DNA from: Leifsonia shinshuensis
Lineage (GTDB): Bacteria; Actinomycetota; Actinomycetes; Actinomycetales; Microbacteriaceae
Assembly: GCF_031456835.1 (NCBI RefSeq)
Contig: NZ_JAVDVK010000001.1
Coordinates: 2,790,001 to 2,854,000 of the forward strand
Direction of reading: 5' to 3'
Length of the DNA stretch: 64,000 bases
Both the position numbers and the translations under genes were made by a program. The notes under the pieces were generated by a model that had not been told where the DNA came from, made no database searches, and saw only the letters and a list, made by a program, of their open reading frames with translations. Positions 49,889 to 58,719 of this stretch are shown here, in pieces. The first letter of the stretch is position 1; each line of letters begins with the position of its first letter.

Positions 49889-50785
49889 ATGGAGGGCGCG
49901 GTGAGTCCGAACGAAGCGGCCGAACTGCTCGGCATCCCGGCCTCGGCCGGGACGGACGAGGTGCAGCGGGCATACGAGCAGCGGATCGTGGAGGCCGGTG
50001 CCGACGTGCAGCGGCGCGACGCGGTGACGGCGGCCCGGGATGCGCTGCTCGCCGCATCCTCGTGGCAGGCGCCCGGGGGCAACAGCGCGGCGATGCACTC
50101 ACCGGCCACGCAGCCTCCTGCGGCGCAGCCGTCCGCAGCGCAGCCTCCCGCACCCCCGCAGGCCGCAGCGCAGCCGTCTGCATCGCAGCCTCCCACACCC
50201 CCGCAGCATCCAACCGGCCAGCCGTTCACCCCGCCACCTCCCGGCTACCCGCCGCAGCAGCCTCCGTATGCGGCCGCCCCCGCCCCCTGGTACCCCGCGC
50301 CGCCGGCGCGCCGCGGGCTCTCGACGGGCGCGATCGTGGGCATCACGCTCGGCAGCATGGCCGGCGGGCTCGTCATCCTCCTGGTCGCACTGTTCACCAT
50401 CGCCGCGATCGCCCACGACTCCAGCCGTCTCGCGCAGCCGGGCGGATCGTCGACCGAGGCGCCGTTCGCCGCTCCCTCGGACACGCCGTCGGACGACCCC
50501 ACGGACGCCGCCCCGGACGACCCGGCGACCGTCGACGACTACGACGTCGACGGCGTCCACGTGCACTACGTCGACGGCTGGACGTTCGAGCTGACCCCCG
50601 ACCAGACCTGCGCGGGCGCTACGGTCACGGCCGGGTTCTCGGACACGCCGGACGGCGATGAGGTGGACCAGTGGAGCACGACGGTCGATCTGGAGGAGGG
50701 CGTCCCGTACACGTTCACCATCCCCGACTCCGCGTCGGTGCACGACTACGCCGGCATCGATGCGGTCGATTGCGGACAAGCATGA
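49889..50785 (+). CDS. Hypothetical membrane protein with J-like N-terminus and Pro-rich linker
   Basis: The 298-residue protein begins with about 60 residues that follow a J-domain-like helical outline (PNEAAELLGIPASAGTDEVQ, then RAYEQRIVEAG) but lack the HPD motif. A 100-residue Pro/Ala/Gln-rich segment comes next, then one membrane helix (AIVGITLGSMAGGLVILLVALF, about 149-170). The extracytoplasmic C-terminus is acidic and ends in a small domain with two cysteines (DQTCAGATV and VDCGQA), probably a disulphide pair. It is followed after 48 bp by an ABC exporter operon. A GTG at 49901 is an alternative start. Confidence 0.65.
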   Translation: MEGAVSPNEAAELLGIPASAGTDEVQRAYEQRIVEAGADVQRRDAVTAARDALLAASSWQAPGGNSAAMHSPATQPPAAQPSAAQPPAPPQAAAQPSASQPPTPPQHPTGQPFTPPPPGYPPQQPPYAAAPAPWYPAPPARRGLSTGAIVGITLGSMAGGLVILLVALFTIAAIAHDSSRLAQPGGSSTEAPFAAPSDTPSDDPTDAAPDDPATVDDYDVDGVHVHYVDGWTFELTPDQTCAGATVTAGFSDTPDGDEVDQWSTTVDLEEGVPYTFTIPDSASVHDYAGIDAVDCGQA

Positions 50786-50792
50786 TGCTTCG

Positions 50793-50825
50793 CTGAAAAC
50801 ATAGCTTTCACGAATTACTGAAAAC
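50793..50825 (+). promoter_or_regulatory. TGAAA/TTTCA operator-like cluster before the ABC exporter operon
   Basis: CTGAAAAC occurs at 50793-50800 and 50818-50825, 25 bp apart, with TTTCA at 50806-50810 between them. This produces TGAAA-N7-TTTCA and TTTCA-N8-TGAAA inverted pairs in an AT-rich gap directly before the ABC ATPase start. It is a plausible site for the MarR/GbsR-type protein encoded at the operon's end. Confidence 0.5.
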
Positions 50826-50833
50826 GGCGTAGC

Positions 50834-51796
50834 ATGCCGTCCATGGATGCGGTGATCGACGTCTCCGGACTCGAAAAGCGATTCGGGCGCGTGCGCGCCC
50901 TCGACGGCCTCGACCTGGAGGTGTCTCCGGGAGACGTCCACGGCTTCCTCGGGCCGAACGGCGCGGGCAAGTCCACCACGATCCGGGTGCTGCTGGGCCT
51001 GGCGCGCGCGGACGGCGGCCGCGCCGCCCTGTTCGGCCGCGACCCGTGGAGGGATGCGGTCGAGCTGCACCGCCGGATCGCCTACGTTCCCGGCGACGTC
51101 AGCCTGTGGCCCAACCTGTCCGGCGGGGAGGCGATCGACCTGCTCGGCCGCCTGCGGGGCGGAACGGCGGACCGGGCGGCGTACGCGGCGCGCAAGAAGC
51201 GTCTCGTGGAAGCCTTCCAGCTCGACCCGACCAAGAAGGGCCGCGCCTATTCGAAGGGCAACCGGCAGAAGGTCGCGCTCGTCGCCGCGTTCGCCACCCC
51301 GGCCGACCTGTACATCCTGGACGAGCCGACCAGCGGTCTCGACCCGCTGATGGAGGCCGTGTTCGACGCCGAGATCCGCCGCGTCGCCGCCGAGGGGGCC
51401 ACGGTGCTGCTCTCGAGCCACATCCTGTCCGAGGTGGAGCAGCTCTGCGACCGGGTCAGCATCATCCGGGCCGGCCGCACGGTGGAGACGGGCACGCTCG
51501 ACGAGCTGCGGCATCTGACCCGCACCGAGATCTCCTTCCGGGCCGAGGCCGTCCCGCCGGAGGCGCTGGCGCGGGTGCCCGGCGCCCATGATGCCACCGT
51601 CCGCGAGGGCCGGGTGCGCTTCACCGCAGACAGCGATGCGCTCGGACCGGTGCTGGATGCGCTCGCGCGCCTCGACGTGCGCGGTCTCACCGTCGCACCG
51701 CCGTCACTCGAGGAGCTGTTCCTCCGCCACTACGGCGACGACCCGGGCGAGGACACCGCTGGACGGGCCGCCGCGCCGGCCGGAGCGGCGCGATGA
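50834..51796 (+). CDS. ABC exporter ATP-binding protein
   Basis: The 320-residue ATPase has Walker [10 protein letters not shown] (about residues 42-50), signature [15 protein letters not shown] and Walker [16 protein letters not shown]-terminal extension of about 90 residues follows (from [12 protein letters not shown]), as in drug/lantibiotic-type exporters of the DrrA/CcmA class. It energises the large permease encoded next; its stop overlaps that start by four bases (ATGA). An ATG three codons downstream is an alternative start. Confidence 0.9.
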   Translation: MPSMDAVIDVSGLEKRFGRVRALDGLDLEVSPGDVHGFLGPNGAGKSTTIRVLLGLARADGGRAALFGRDPWRDAVELHRRIAYVPGDVSLWPNLSGGEAIDLLGRLRGGTADRAAYAARKKRLVEAFQLDPTKKGRAYSKGNRQKVALVAAFATPADLYILDEPTSGLDPLMEAVFDAEIRRVAAEGATVLLSSHILSEVEQLCDRVSIIRAGRTVETGTLDELRHLTRTEISFRAEAVPPEALARVPGAHDATVREGRVRFTADSDALGPVLDALARLDVRGLTVAPPSLEELFLRHYGDDPGEDTAGRAAAPAGAAR

Positions 51797-53487
51797 CCAC
51801 CGTGACGACTCCCGCGGCGCCGGCTGCGACACGTGCGACGGCGCCCCGGTCGAGCACCGCCGCGACCCTCGCCGCGCTGGTCCGCCAGCGCCTGCGCCGC
51901 GACCGCTGGCAGCTCGTGATCTGGCTGCTCTCGATCGCGGCGCTCGGAGCGTTCTCCGCCGCGAGCCTGCAGCAGACGTACGGAAGCGCGGCGTCGCGCG
52001 TGCAGCTGATCCGCCTCGCGATCGCCGACCCGACCATCCTCGTCCTCCGCGGTCTGCCGCAGGGGACGACCCTCGCGGCTCTGACCTTCTTCGAGATCTT
52101 CACGTTCCTCGCGCTGCTGGCCGGCCTGATGAACACCTTCCTCGCCGTGCGTCACTCCCGCGCGGAGGAGGAGTCGGGCCGCGCCGAGCTGATCGCGTCC
52201 AGCCCGGCCGGCCGGCTGCTGCCGACGACCGCGACCGTGATCCACGCGACGCTGGCGAACATCCTGCTCGCCGTGCTCGTCGCCCTGGGGTTCATCTCGA
52301 CGGGTCTCCCGGTCGCGGGATCGTTCGTGGCCGGCGCGGTCACCGGCGGCGCCGGGCTCGCGTTCTTCGGGGTCGGTCTCCTGCTCGCCCAGGTGTTCAG
52401 CACATCCCGCGCCGCCAACGGCTTCTCCGCGGCGGTGGTCCTCCTGGCCTATGTGCTGCGCGGCATCGGGGACGCGATGGGCACGCCGTTCGGCGACGGC
52501 ACGCACCTGCGCGCGGCGTGGCCCAGCTGGCTCAGCCCCATCGGCTGGGGCGAGCAGTCCGCCGCGTTCACCGCCGACGACCCGCGGCCGCTCCTCCTCC
52601 AGGTGGCTCTCGCGGCGGTGCTGGTCGCGGGCGTCTTCGGCCTGCAGGCGGTCAGGGACTCGGGGGCCGGCCTCATCGCAGCGCGTCCGGGGCGCGCGGA
52701 CGCCTCCCCGGCGCTCGGCGGGATGTTCGGACTGGCCTGGCGCCTGCAGTGGCCGACCGTCGTCGGCTGGACCGTCGGCGGCGCGCTCGGCGGACTGCTC
52801 GCGGGAGCCCTGGGCAGCGCGATCAACAGCTCGCTCGCACAGAACCCGGACCTCGCGGGCATCCGGGAGGCGATGACGCGGATCGGCGCGGGCGGCTCCG
52901 GCCCGCTCACGCAGCTCTTCATCTCGGCGATCTTCTCCATCGTCGGCGTGCTCGCCGCTGCGGCCGCCGTGCAGTGCGTCATCCGGCTGCGGCAGGAGGA
53001 GGCGTCCGGCACGGCGGAGGTGCTGCTCGCGACGCCGCTCTCGCGCGTGCGCTGGCTGTTCTCGATCGTGGCCGTCGGGCTGATCGCGATCGTGCTCGTG
53101 CTGCTGGCCGCAGCGGTCGCCTCAGGACTGTCGGCCGTGTCCGCGGGCGAGCCGGCCTCCACCATCGGCGACTCGTTCTCGGCGGCGGCGGCGCAGCTGC
53201 CGGTCGCCCTGGTCTACCTGGGCGTGCTGACGCTGGTGTTCGTCGTCCTCCCGACCTGGACCATCCCGGTCGGTTGGGCGGCTCTGGGTCTCGGCGCATT
53301 CGTCGGCATCTTCGGCGGCCTCATCAAGCTGCCCGAGTGGCTGCGGCACGTCTCGCCCTTCGCCGACGCCCCGGTCGTCGTCGGGAACGTCGACTGGACC
53401 GGGGGATACTGGATGCTCGGAATCACCGTCGCGGCCCTCGCGGGCTCCGCGGCGCTGATCCGCCGGAGAGACTTCGCGATCGGATAG
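51793..53487 (+). CDS. ABC exporter permease, duplicated ABC-2 type
   Basis: The 564-residue membrane protein has about twelve hydrophobic segments arranged as two related halves (about 20-270 and 310-560). Each has an amphipathic approach such as [20 protein letters not shown] and [20 protein letters not shown]. This double-length permease is typical of actinobacterial exporters annotated as polyketide-antibiotic or tetronasin exporters, in which one polypeptide forms the whole channel. The loop with [20 protein letters not shown] recurs as [20 protein letters not shown] in the second half, confirming duplication. Substrate unknown. Confidence 0.9.
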   Translation: MTTVTTPAAPAATRATAPRSSTAATLAALVRQRLRRDRWQLVIWLLSIAALGAFSAASLQQTYGSAASRVQLIRLAIADPTILVLRGLPQGTTLAALTFFEIFTFLALLAGLMNTFLAVRHSRAEEESGRAELIASSPAGRLLPTTATVIHATLANILLAVLVALGFISTGLPVAGSFVAGAVTGGAGLAFFGVGLLLAQVFSTSRAANGFSAAVVLLAYVLRGIGDAMGTPFGDGTHLRAAWPSWLSPIGWGEQSAAFTADDPRPLLLQVALAAVLVAGVFGLQAVRDSGAGLIAARPGRADASPALGGMFGLAWRLQWPTVVGWTVGGALGGLLAGALGSAINSSLAQNPDLAGIREAMTRIGAGGSGPLTQLFISAIFSIVGVLAAAAAVQCVIRLRQEEASGTAEVLLATPLSRVRWLFSIVAVGLIAIVLVLLAAAVASGLSAVSAGEPASTIGDSFSAAAAQLPVALVYLGVLTLVFVVLPTWTIPVGWAALGLGAFVGIFGGLIKLPEWLRHVSPFADAPVVVGNVDWTGGYWMLGITVAALAGSAALIRRRDFAIG

Positions 53488-53554
53488 TCAGCGCGGGCGG
53501 GCGGCCACTCAGCGCGTGAGGCCGCTCATCCAGCACGAACAGAGGGACGGATCC

Positions 53555-54043
53555 ATGGCCAAAGACGAGGCGGCGCTCGCCGAGGTGATGGAGCATTCCG
53601 CGGCCGTGCTCACCGCGGCGGGGATGCCGAGGATGCCCGCGCGGGTGATGATGGCCCTGACCGTCACCGAGACACCCGGTCTCACGGCGGCCGAACTCGC
53701 CGAACGGCTCGACGTGAGCCCCGCCGCGATCTCCGGCGCCGTGCGCTACCTGCAGACGATCGGCATCATCCGCCGCCTCTCGCAGACCGGCACCCGGCGT
53801 GACCGCTACGAGCTCCCCAGCGACTGGTACGCCCTCATGGTGCGCAACAGCCCGATCTACGGCACCCTCGCCGACCAGGCGGATGCGGGTCTCGCCGCCG
53901 TCGGCGACCCGGATTCGCCCGCGACGGAGCGCCTGCGCGACATGGCCGGCTTCTACCGGTTCGTGCAGGAGCGGCTCCCCGAGATGATCGCGGAGTGGGA
54001 GCAGGTCCGCGCCTCCCGGAACGACGCCGCGCGGAACGCGTGA
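53555..54043 (+). CDS. MarR/GbsR-type transcriptional regulator
   Basis: The 162-residue protein has a winged helix (LTAAELAERLDVSPAAISGA, about residues 48-67) with the wing RRLSQTGTRRDRYELPSDW. Its helical ends resemble GbsR-like MarR proteins, which often sit with ABC exporters. The ATG at 53555 is chosen because GGGA-rich sequence precedes it and the earlier in-frame start gives an unrelated leader. It is the third gene of the exporter operon and probably autoregulates it through the TGAAA-type sites at 50793-50825. Confidence 0.85.
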   Translation: MAKDEAALAEVMEHSAAVLTAAGMPRMPARVMMALTVTETPGLTAAELAERLDVSPAAISGAVRYLQTIGIIRRLSQTGTRRDRYELPSDWYALMVRNSPIYGTLADQADAGLAAVGDPDSPATERLRDMAGFYRFVQERLPEMIAEWEQVRASRNDAARNA

Positions 54044-54059
54044 CGCGCGGGCAGCGCCC

Positions 54060-54968
54060 TCAGAACACGTACTCGAGCAGGTCGAGCCCGACCGCGCGCA
54101 TCCCGTCGATGACCGCCAAGCGCTCCGGAAGGCTGGTGTCGTCGAAGTAGGTCGACACCGCGTACGTCACGCCGGCGCGCGGACCGCGGAGCACGCCGAC
54201 CTCGCTGCGCACGCCGTCGTCGGTCCCGGTCTTGTTGACGAGCAGGATGCCGTGCTCGGGATGCCGATGCGAGTGCGGGTCGAGGCCGAACGCGCTCGAC
54301 ACCAGCGAGAAGTCGCTGTTCAGCGACAGCCACGCGATCACGCGCTGGCTCGTCGCGGGGTTGACGATCTCGCCGCGGGCCAGCGCCGAGAACAGCCAGG
54401 TGAGCTCGTTGGCGCTGCCGACGGACAGCTGGGGTGCGTCATCCGGTCCGCGGTGGTCGCGTACCAGGTCGAGCAGCGCGGTGCGCGTGAGGCCGAGCGA
54501 CTCCGTGCGTGCGCTGACCGCCTCCAGGCCGACCCGGCGGAGCAGGACGTTCGTCGCCAGGTTGTCGCTCGTCGCGCCGACCAGCGCCGCGAGGTCCGCG
54601 ACCGGCAGCGAGGGCACGTGGAGGTGGTGCCAGATGCCCGAGTCGCCGGCGACGTCGCGCGGGTCGCGGTCGAGGTGGGCGAGCGGGCTCAGCTCGCCGG
54701 ACTGCAGCCGTGCGGCCACCTCGACGAGGAGGAGCACCTTGCCGATGCTGGCGGTCGGCATGACGATGTGGTCGTCGACCGAGAAGAGCACAGCGCCCGT
54801 GGCGAGGTCGGTCGCCCGCGCCGACACCTGCACCCCGGAGACCGCGAGCCGCCCGAGCGCGTCGAAGCCGCGGCTGAACGTCTCGGTCGATCCCGGCGCC
54901 CGGTGCCTGGCACGACCGGCTGTCGCCTGGCGTGCTCGGCGTGCGGACTCTTGTGCCTGGATCGTCAC
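54060..54968 (-). CDS. Class A beta-lactamase-like serine hydrolase lacking Glu166
   Basis: From the GTG at 54968 the 302-residue protein carries the penicillin-binding motifs S74-I-G-K77 (MPTASIGKVLLLVE), S134-D-N136 (GATSDNLATN) and K246-T-G (VNKTGTDDGVRSEVG). The omega loop is shortened (LLDLVRDHRGPDDAPQLSVG) and no Glu-Pro-Glu-Leu-Asn segment is present. No signal peptide or twin-arginine leader precedes it at any in-frame start. It may therefore be a slow acylating relative or an esterase-like enzyme rather than a secreted beta-lactamase. It converges with the regulator gene. Confidence 0.8.
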   Translation of the reverse strand: MTIQAQESARRARQATAGRARHRAPGSTETFSRGFDALGRLAVSGVQVSARATDLATGAVLFSVDDHIVMPTASIGKVLLLVEVAARLQSGELSPLAHLDRDPRDVAGDSGIWHHLHVPSLPVADLAALVGATSDNLATNVLLRRVGLEAVSARTESLGLTRTALLDLVRDHRGPDDAPQLSVGSANELTWLFSALARGEIVNPATSQRVIAWLSLNSDFSLVSSAFGLDPHSHRHPEHGILLVNKTGTDDGVRSEVGVLRGPRAGVTYAVSTYFDDTSLPERLAVIDGMRAVGLDLLEYVF

Positions 54969-55126
54969 GGTGTCGCTGGGTCTTTCTTCCGAATCGGTTC
55001 TCCCGGAATCGCGGCGCCCCACCCGGCTCCGCCGCCGTTCCGCGAGGGTGTCCGCGGAGACGACAGGGACGATGTTACCCCGTGATCGGGGGCCATGGGC
55101 GGCCGGATCCGGGAGGGGCCCGAGGG

Positions 55127-57103
55127 TCACCAGATGGTCACCCGCTCCTCGGGCGCCAGCCAGAGCCGGTCACCGTCGGTCACGCCGAAGGTGTCGTAGA
55201 ACGCCTCGATGTTGCGGACGATCTGGTTGCACCGGAACTCGTTGGGCGCGTGCGGGTCGATGGCGAGGAGCCGGATGACCTCCTCGTCGCGTCCCTTCTG
55301 CTGCCATGCCTGCGCCCACGAGAGGAAGAACCGCTCCGCACCGGTGAGCCCGTCGATCACCGGCGGCTCCTCGCCGCCGAGCGACAGCAGGTACGCCTTC
55401 CAGGCGATGCCGAGGCCGCCGAGGTCGCCGATGTTCTCGCCGATGGTCAGCGCGCCGTTGACGTGGTGCTCCGGCACCTGGGCGGGCGCGAGCGCGTTGT
55501 ACTGCTCGATCAGGCTCGCGGTGCGCTTCTCGAACGCCGCGCGGTCCGCCTCCGTCCACCAGTCCTCCAGGCGGCCGTCGCCGTCGAACTTGGAGCCCTG
55601 GTCGTCGAAGCCGTGGCCGATCTCGTGACCGATGACCGCGCCGATGGCGCCGTAGTTGGCGGCGGCGTCGCGGTCGGCGTCGAAGAACGGGAACTGCAGG
55701 ATCGCCGCCGGGAACACGATCTCGTTGAAGCCCGGGTTGTAGTAGGCGTTGATCGTCTGGGGGGTCATGAACCACTCGTCGCGGTCCAGCGGCTTGCCGA
55801 TCTTGCCGAGCTCGCGGTGGAACTCGAAGAGGGCGGCCGCGCGCACGTTGGCGACCAGGTTCGTCGGGTCGATCTCCAGGCTGGAGTAGTCGCGCCACTT
55901 CACCGGGTAGCCGATCTTGGGCGTGAACTTCTCGAGCTTGTCGAGCGCGCGCTTGCGGGTCTCCTCGCCCATCCAGTCGAGCGTCCGGATGCTCTGCCGG
56001 TAGGCCTCGATCAGGTTGCCGACGAGCGCATCCATCTGCTCCTTGGCGGCGGGCGGGAAGTGCTCCTGCACGTAGATGCGGCCGACGGCCTCGCCCATCG
56101 CGCCCTCGACGAGGGAGACGCCGCGCTTCCAGCGGGCGCGCATCTGCGGGGTGCCGGTCAGCGTGCGGCCGTAGAAGTCGAAGTTGGCCTCGACGAAGTC
56201 GCCGGAGAGGTACGGCGCCGCACCGTGGACGACCTGCCAGCTCAGCCAGTCGCGCCACGCGTCCAGGCGGTCCTCGGTGAGAAGTCCGGCGAGCCCGGAG
56301 GTGAACGACGGCTGCCGCAGGACGACCTCGGCCAGCGCTCCCTCCGGCGCTCCGAGGGCCTGTGCCCAGACGTTCAGGTCGGCCTCGTGGCCGGCCGGAG
56401 CGCCGCCGTCGAAGACCGCGGTCGCGTCGGCCCAGCTGTAGAGGTTGTAGGTCTTCTCCGAGTCGCGGGAGGCCACGTTGTCCCAGTGCTGGGCCGCGAT
56501 CGCCGTCTCCAGGTCGAACACGCGCTGCGCGCGGGCCGGCGCGTCGTCGAACCCGGCGAGCTCGAACATCCGCTGGATGTGCGCCACGAACGCCTCGCGC
56601 ACCGGGGCGAACCGCTCCTCGCGGAAGTACGACTCGTCCGGCAGCGAGATCCCGGACTGCTCCAGGAACACGAGGTAGCGCTCCGGGTCGCCCGGGTCGT
56701 TGTCGACGAACAGCTGGTAGAAGCCGCCGAGGCCCCGGCGCTCCAGCTTCCCGACCGTCTCGAGGAGGCTCGGGATGCTGTCCACACCGTCGGCGAAGGT
56801 CAGCTCGTCGCGGATGGCCTCCACGCCCAGGGCGTCGACGCGCTCCTCGTCCATGAAGCTCGTGTACAGGTCGCCGAACTTCCGCTCCTCGGTGCCCTCG
56901 TCGGCGGTCTGCGCCCGCTCGACGATCTCGTGGACCGCCTTCTCGGACTCCTCGGCCAGGATCATGAACGATCCCCAGCGCGCCTTGTCGGCTGGGATCT
57001 CCGTGCGGTCGAGCCACTTGCCGTTCACGTGCCGGAACAGGTCGTCCTGCGGGCGGATCGTCTCATCGAGTTCGTCGGTGCGGATGCCGGAATCGAGCGT
57101 CAT
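55127..57103 (-). CDS. M13-family zinc metallopeptidase (PepO/neprilysin-like)
   Basis: The 658-residue enzyme has the M13 two-lobe structure. Zinc ligands and catalytic Glu are in VIGHEIGHGFDDQGSKFD (near residue 490), the third ligand Glu in ENIGDLGGLGIAWKA, and substrate-binding NAYYNPGFNEIVFPAAIL precedes them. The C-terminal CNQIVRNIEAFYDTFGV and the final tryptophan (VTIW) are typical. No signal peptide is present, so it is a cytoplasmic oligopeptidase like PepO of lactobacilli. Its stop lies near the start region of the beta-lactamase-like gene, but the two are not clearly coupled. Confidence 0.94.
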   Translation of the reverse strand: MTLDSGIRTDELDETIRPQDDLFRHVNGKWLDRTEIPADKARWGSFMILAEESEKAVHEIVERAQTADEGTEERKFGDLYTSFMDEERVDALGVEAIRDELTFADGVDSIPSLLETVGKLERRGLGGFYQLFVDNDPGDPERYLVFLEQSGISLPDESYFREERFAPVREAFVAHIQRMFELAGFDDAPARAQRVFDLETAIAAQHWDNVASRDSEKTYNLYSWADATAVFDGGAPAGHEADLNVWAQALGAPEGALAEVVLRQPSFTSGLAGLLTEDRLDAWRDWLSWQVVHGAAPYLSGDFVEANFDFYGRTLTGTPQMRARWKRGVSLVEGAMGEAVGRIYVQEHFPPAAKEQMDALVGNLIEAYRQSIRTLDWMGEETRKRALDKLEKFTPKIGYPVKWRDYSSLEIDPTNLVANVRAAALFEFHRELGKIGKPLDRDEWFMTPQTINAYYNPGFNEIVFPAAILQFPFFDADRDAAANYGAIGAVIGHEIGHGFDDQGSKFDGDGRLEDWWTEADRAAFEKRTASLIEQYNALAPAQVPEHHVNGALTIGENIGDLGGLGIAWKAYLLSLGGEEPPVIDGLTGAERFFLSWAQAWQQKGRDEEVIRLLAIDPHAPNEFRCNQIVRNIEAFYDTFGVTDGDRLWLAPEERVTIW

Positions 57104-57119
57104 GCGCCCAGCCTACGGG

Positions 57120-57521
57120 TCAGGCCGTCGCGCGGGCCAGCGACGACAGCCGCCGGAAGGACACGGCGAACAGCGCGGCCAGGACGAGCTCGGCGAGGAT
57201 GGAGACCGTGCCGGAGAGGCTGCCGAAACCGGCGAACGAGAACCCGATGTTCACGACGGCGAGCAGGCCGTAGATCACCGCGAGCACGCCGCTCAGGAGC
57301 GGCCGGCTGGTCATGCGCCACCACGGCCGGGCGGCGCGCACCGGCTCCCCGGGCCCGCGGAACAGCCGCGTCACCAGGTACCAGGCGATCACCTGGAGCA
57401 CGGTCAGGATGATCGAGCCGGCCTGCGAGTGCAGAGCGTCAAAGAGCAGGGTCAGCAGGAGGCTGATCGCGACGAGCACCGCGATGACGGCCGCTTTCCG
57501 GCCGGGTGTGGTGAAGCGCAT
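57120..57521 (-). CDS. Hypothetical membrane protein, 133 aa
   Basis: The protein has four hydrophobic segments: residues 10-30, 35-50, 75-95 and 100-120. A basic loop separates the second and third (RLFRGPGEPVRAARPWWRMT). The first pair contains SQAGSIILTVLQVIAWYLVT. I cannot name a family. It lies 16 bp upstream of the M13 peptidase gene in the same direction, so the two may be co-transcribed. It is divergent from the PrsW gene. Confidence 0.7.
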   Translation of the reverse strand: MRFTTPGRKAAVIAVLVAISLLLTLLFDALHSQAGSIILTVLQVIAWYLVTRLFRGPGEPVRAARPWWRMTSRPLLSGVLAVIYGLLAVVNIGFSFAGFGSLSGTVSILAELVLAALFAVSFRRLSSLARATA

Positions 57522-57642
57522 GGTGATCCTTCTGGTGCCTGAGGTCCAGCATGTCAGGCGCCTGCCGGGTCGGGTGCGGAGGCTCGCCGTGCGACCCGGA
57601 CGGGGTCAGGTGCCGCATGGCTTCCGTTCGTATGCTGGCTCG

Positions 57643-58710
57643 GTGACCGTCGCTCCCTCGCAGAACCAGCCCACCGGGTACGACCCGCAGAACACCGCGC
57701 TGCCGCCGGCCGGCTGGTACGGCGACCCGTACGACGCGCGGTTCCTGCGGTGGTGGAGCGGCGCCGGCTGGACCGCGTACACCGCTCCGCTGCAGCAGGC
57801 GCCGGTGCGGCAGCGTCCCCGGCAGCCGCGCAAGTGGATCGGCCGCTTCGGCGGGTGGATCATCGTCGGCGCGAGTGCGTTCATCTGGGCGTGGCTCTTC
57901 GGCTTCAGCCTGCTGCTCTCGGCGATCGCGCCGCACGCGGCGGACGACGGGCCCGTTGTGCTCTCGCCCTACCTGCTGATGACGGGGGCGGCGACCGTGG
58001 GGGCGGCCATCCTGTACACGATGGCGTACCGGCTGCGGCGCGAGGACGGGCTGACCGCATCCCGGCTGGTCATCATCGCGGGCGTCGGCGGCCTGGCCGC
58101 CACGCTGGTGGCGGCCCCGATCAACAGCCTGATCGACGTGCTCAGCGGCGGCACCGCCTCGCACCCGAGCGGGCTCGCGCTGGTGCTCGCCGGGGTGGTC
58201 GAAGAGCTGGTCAAGATGGCCGCCGTCGTCGTGCTCGCGCTGAAGCTGCCGGTGAAGGATGCGCGGATCGGCCTCTTCGTCGGCGGTGCCGTCGGCCTGG
58301 GCTTCAGCGTGATCGAGAACCTCGTCTACCTGCAGGAGGCGTTCGCGCGCGGTCAGGAGAACGGGTCCGGCTTCGGGATGTTCCTGGCCACGGTCATCGG
58401 CCGGGAGCTGACCGGGCCGTTCCTGCATCCCGTGTTCTCCGCCCTGCTCGGCGCCGCCGTGTTCGCCGCGGCGCGCGGCGGCCGCTTCCGGCTGACGTGG
58501 AGCGTCGTGCTGGCCTATCTCGCGGTGGCGACCGCGCACGGACTTTTCAACGGGGCCACCTGGCTCGCCCAGGTGCTTCCGTGGCCGGCCGCCGCGCGGG
58601 GCGGGCTGCTCCTGCTGTTCGAGCTGCTGTTCGTGCTCGGCAGCGGACTGGCGCGGCTGCTCATCGCACGGCGCATCCGGCGACGCCATGAGGAGCGCGA
58701 GGCGGTTTAG
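57643..58710 (+). CDS. PrsW-family intramembrane protease with DUF2510 head
   Basis: The 355-residue protein has a short DUF2510 module (PPAGWYGDPYDARFLRWWSG, residues 22-41, then GWTAYT) followed by about eight membrane spans. The PrsW catalytic features are seen as GVVEELVKM (two glutamates), FSVIENLVYL, HPVFSALLGAAVF and ATAHGLFNG. PrsW of Bacillus cleaves the anti-sigma factor RsiW; here the target is unknown. The GTG at 57643 gives a natural start just before the DUF2510 module. The C-terminus is Arg-rich. Confidence 0.88.
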   Translation: MTVAPSQNQPTGYDPQNTALPPAGWYGDPYDARFLRWWSGAGWTAYTAPLQQAPVRQRPRQPRKWIGRFGGWIIVGASAFIWAWLFGFSLLLSAIAPHAADDGPVVLSPYLLMTGAATVGAAILYTMAYRLRREDGLTASRLVIIAGVGGLAATLVAAPINSLIDVLSGGTASHPSGLALVLAGVVEELVKMAAVVVLALKLPVKDARIGLFVGGAVGLGFSVIENLVYLQEAFARGQENGSGFGMFLATVIGRELTGPFLHPVFSALLGAAVFAAARGGRFRLTWSVVLAYLAVATAHGLFNGATWLAQVLPWPAAARGGLLLLFELLFVLGSGLARLLIARRIRRRHEEREAV

Positions 58711-58719
58711 GACGCGACG

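Noticed and set aside
47684..50098. A single 804-codon minus-strand gene
   Set aside because: Only the last 447 codons match MATE. The upstream part lies opposite two plus-strand genes and has no family similarity, so the start was set at 49027.
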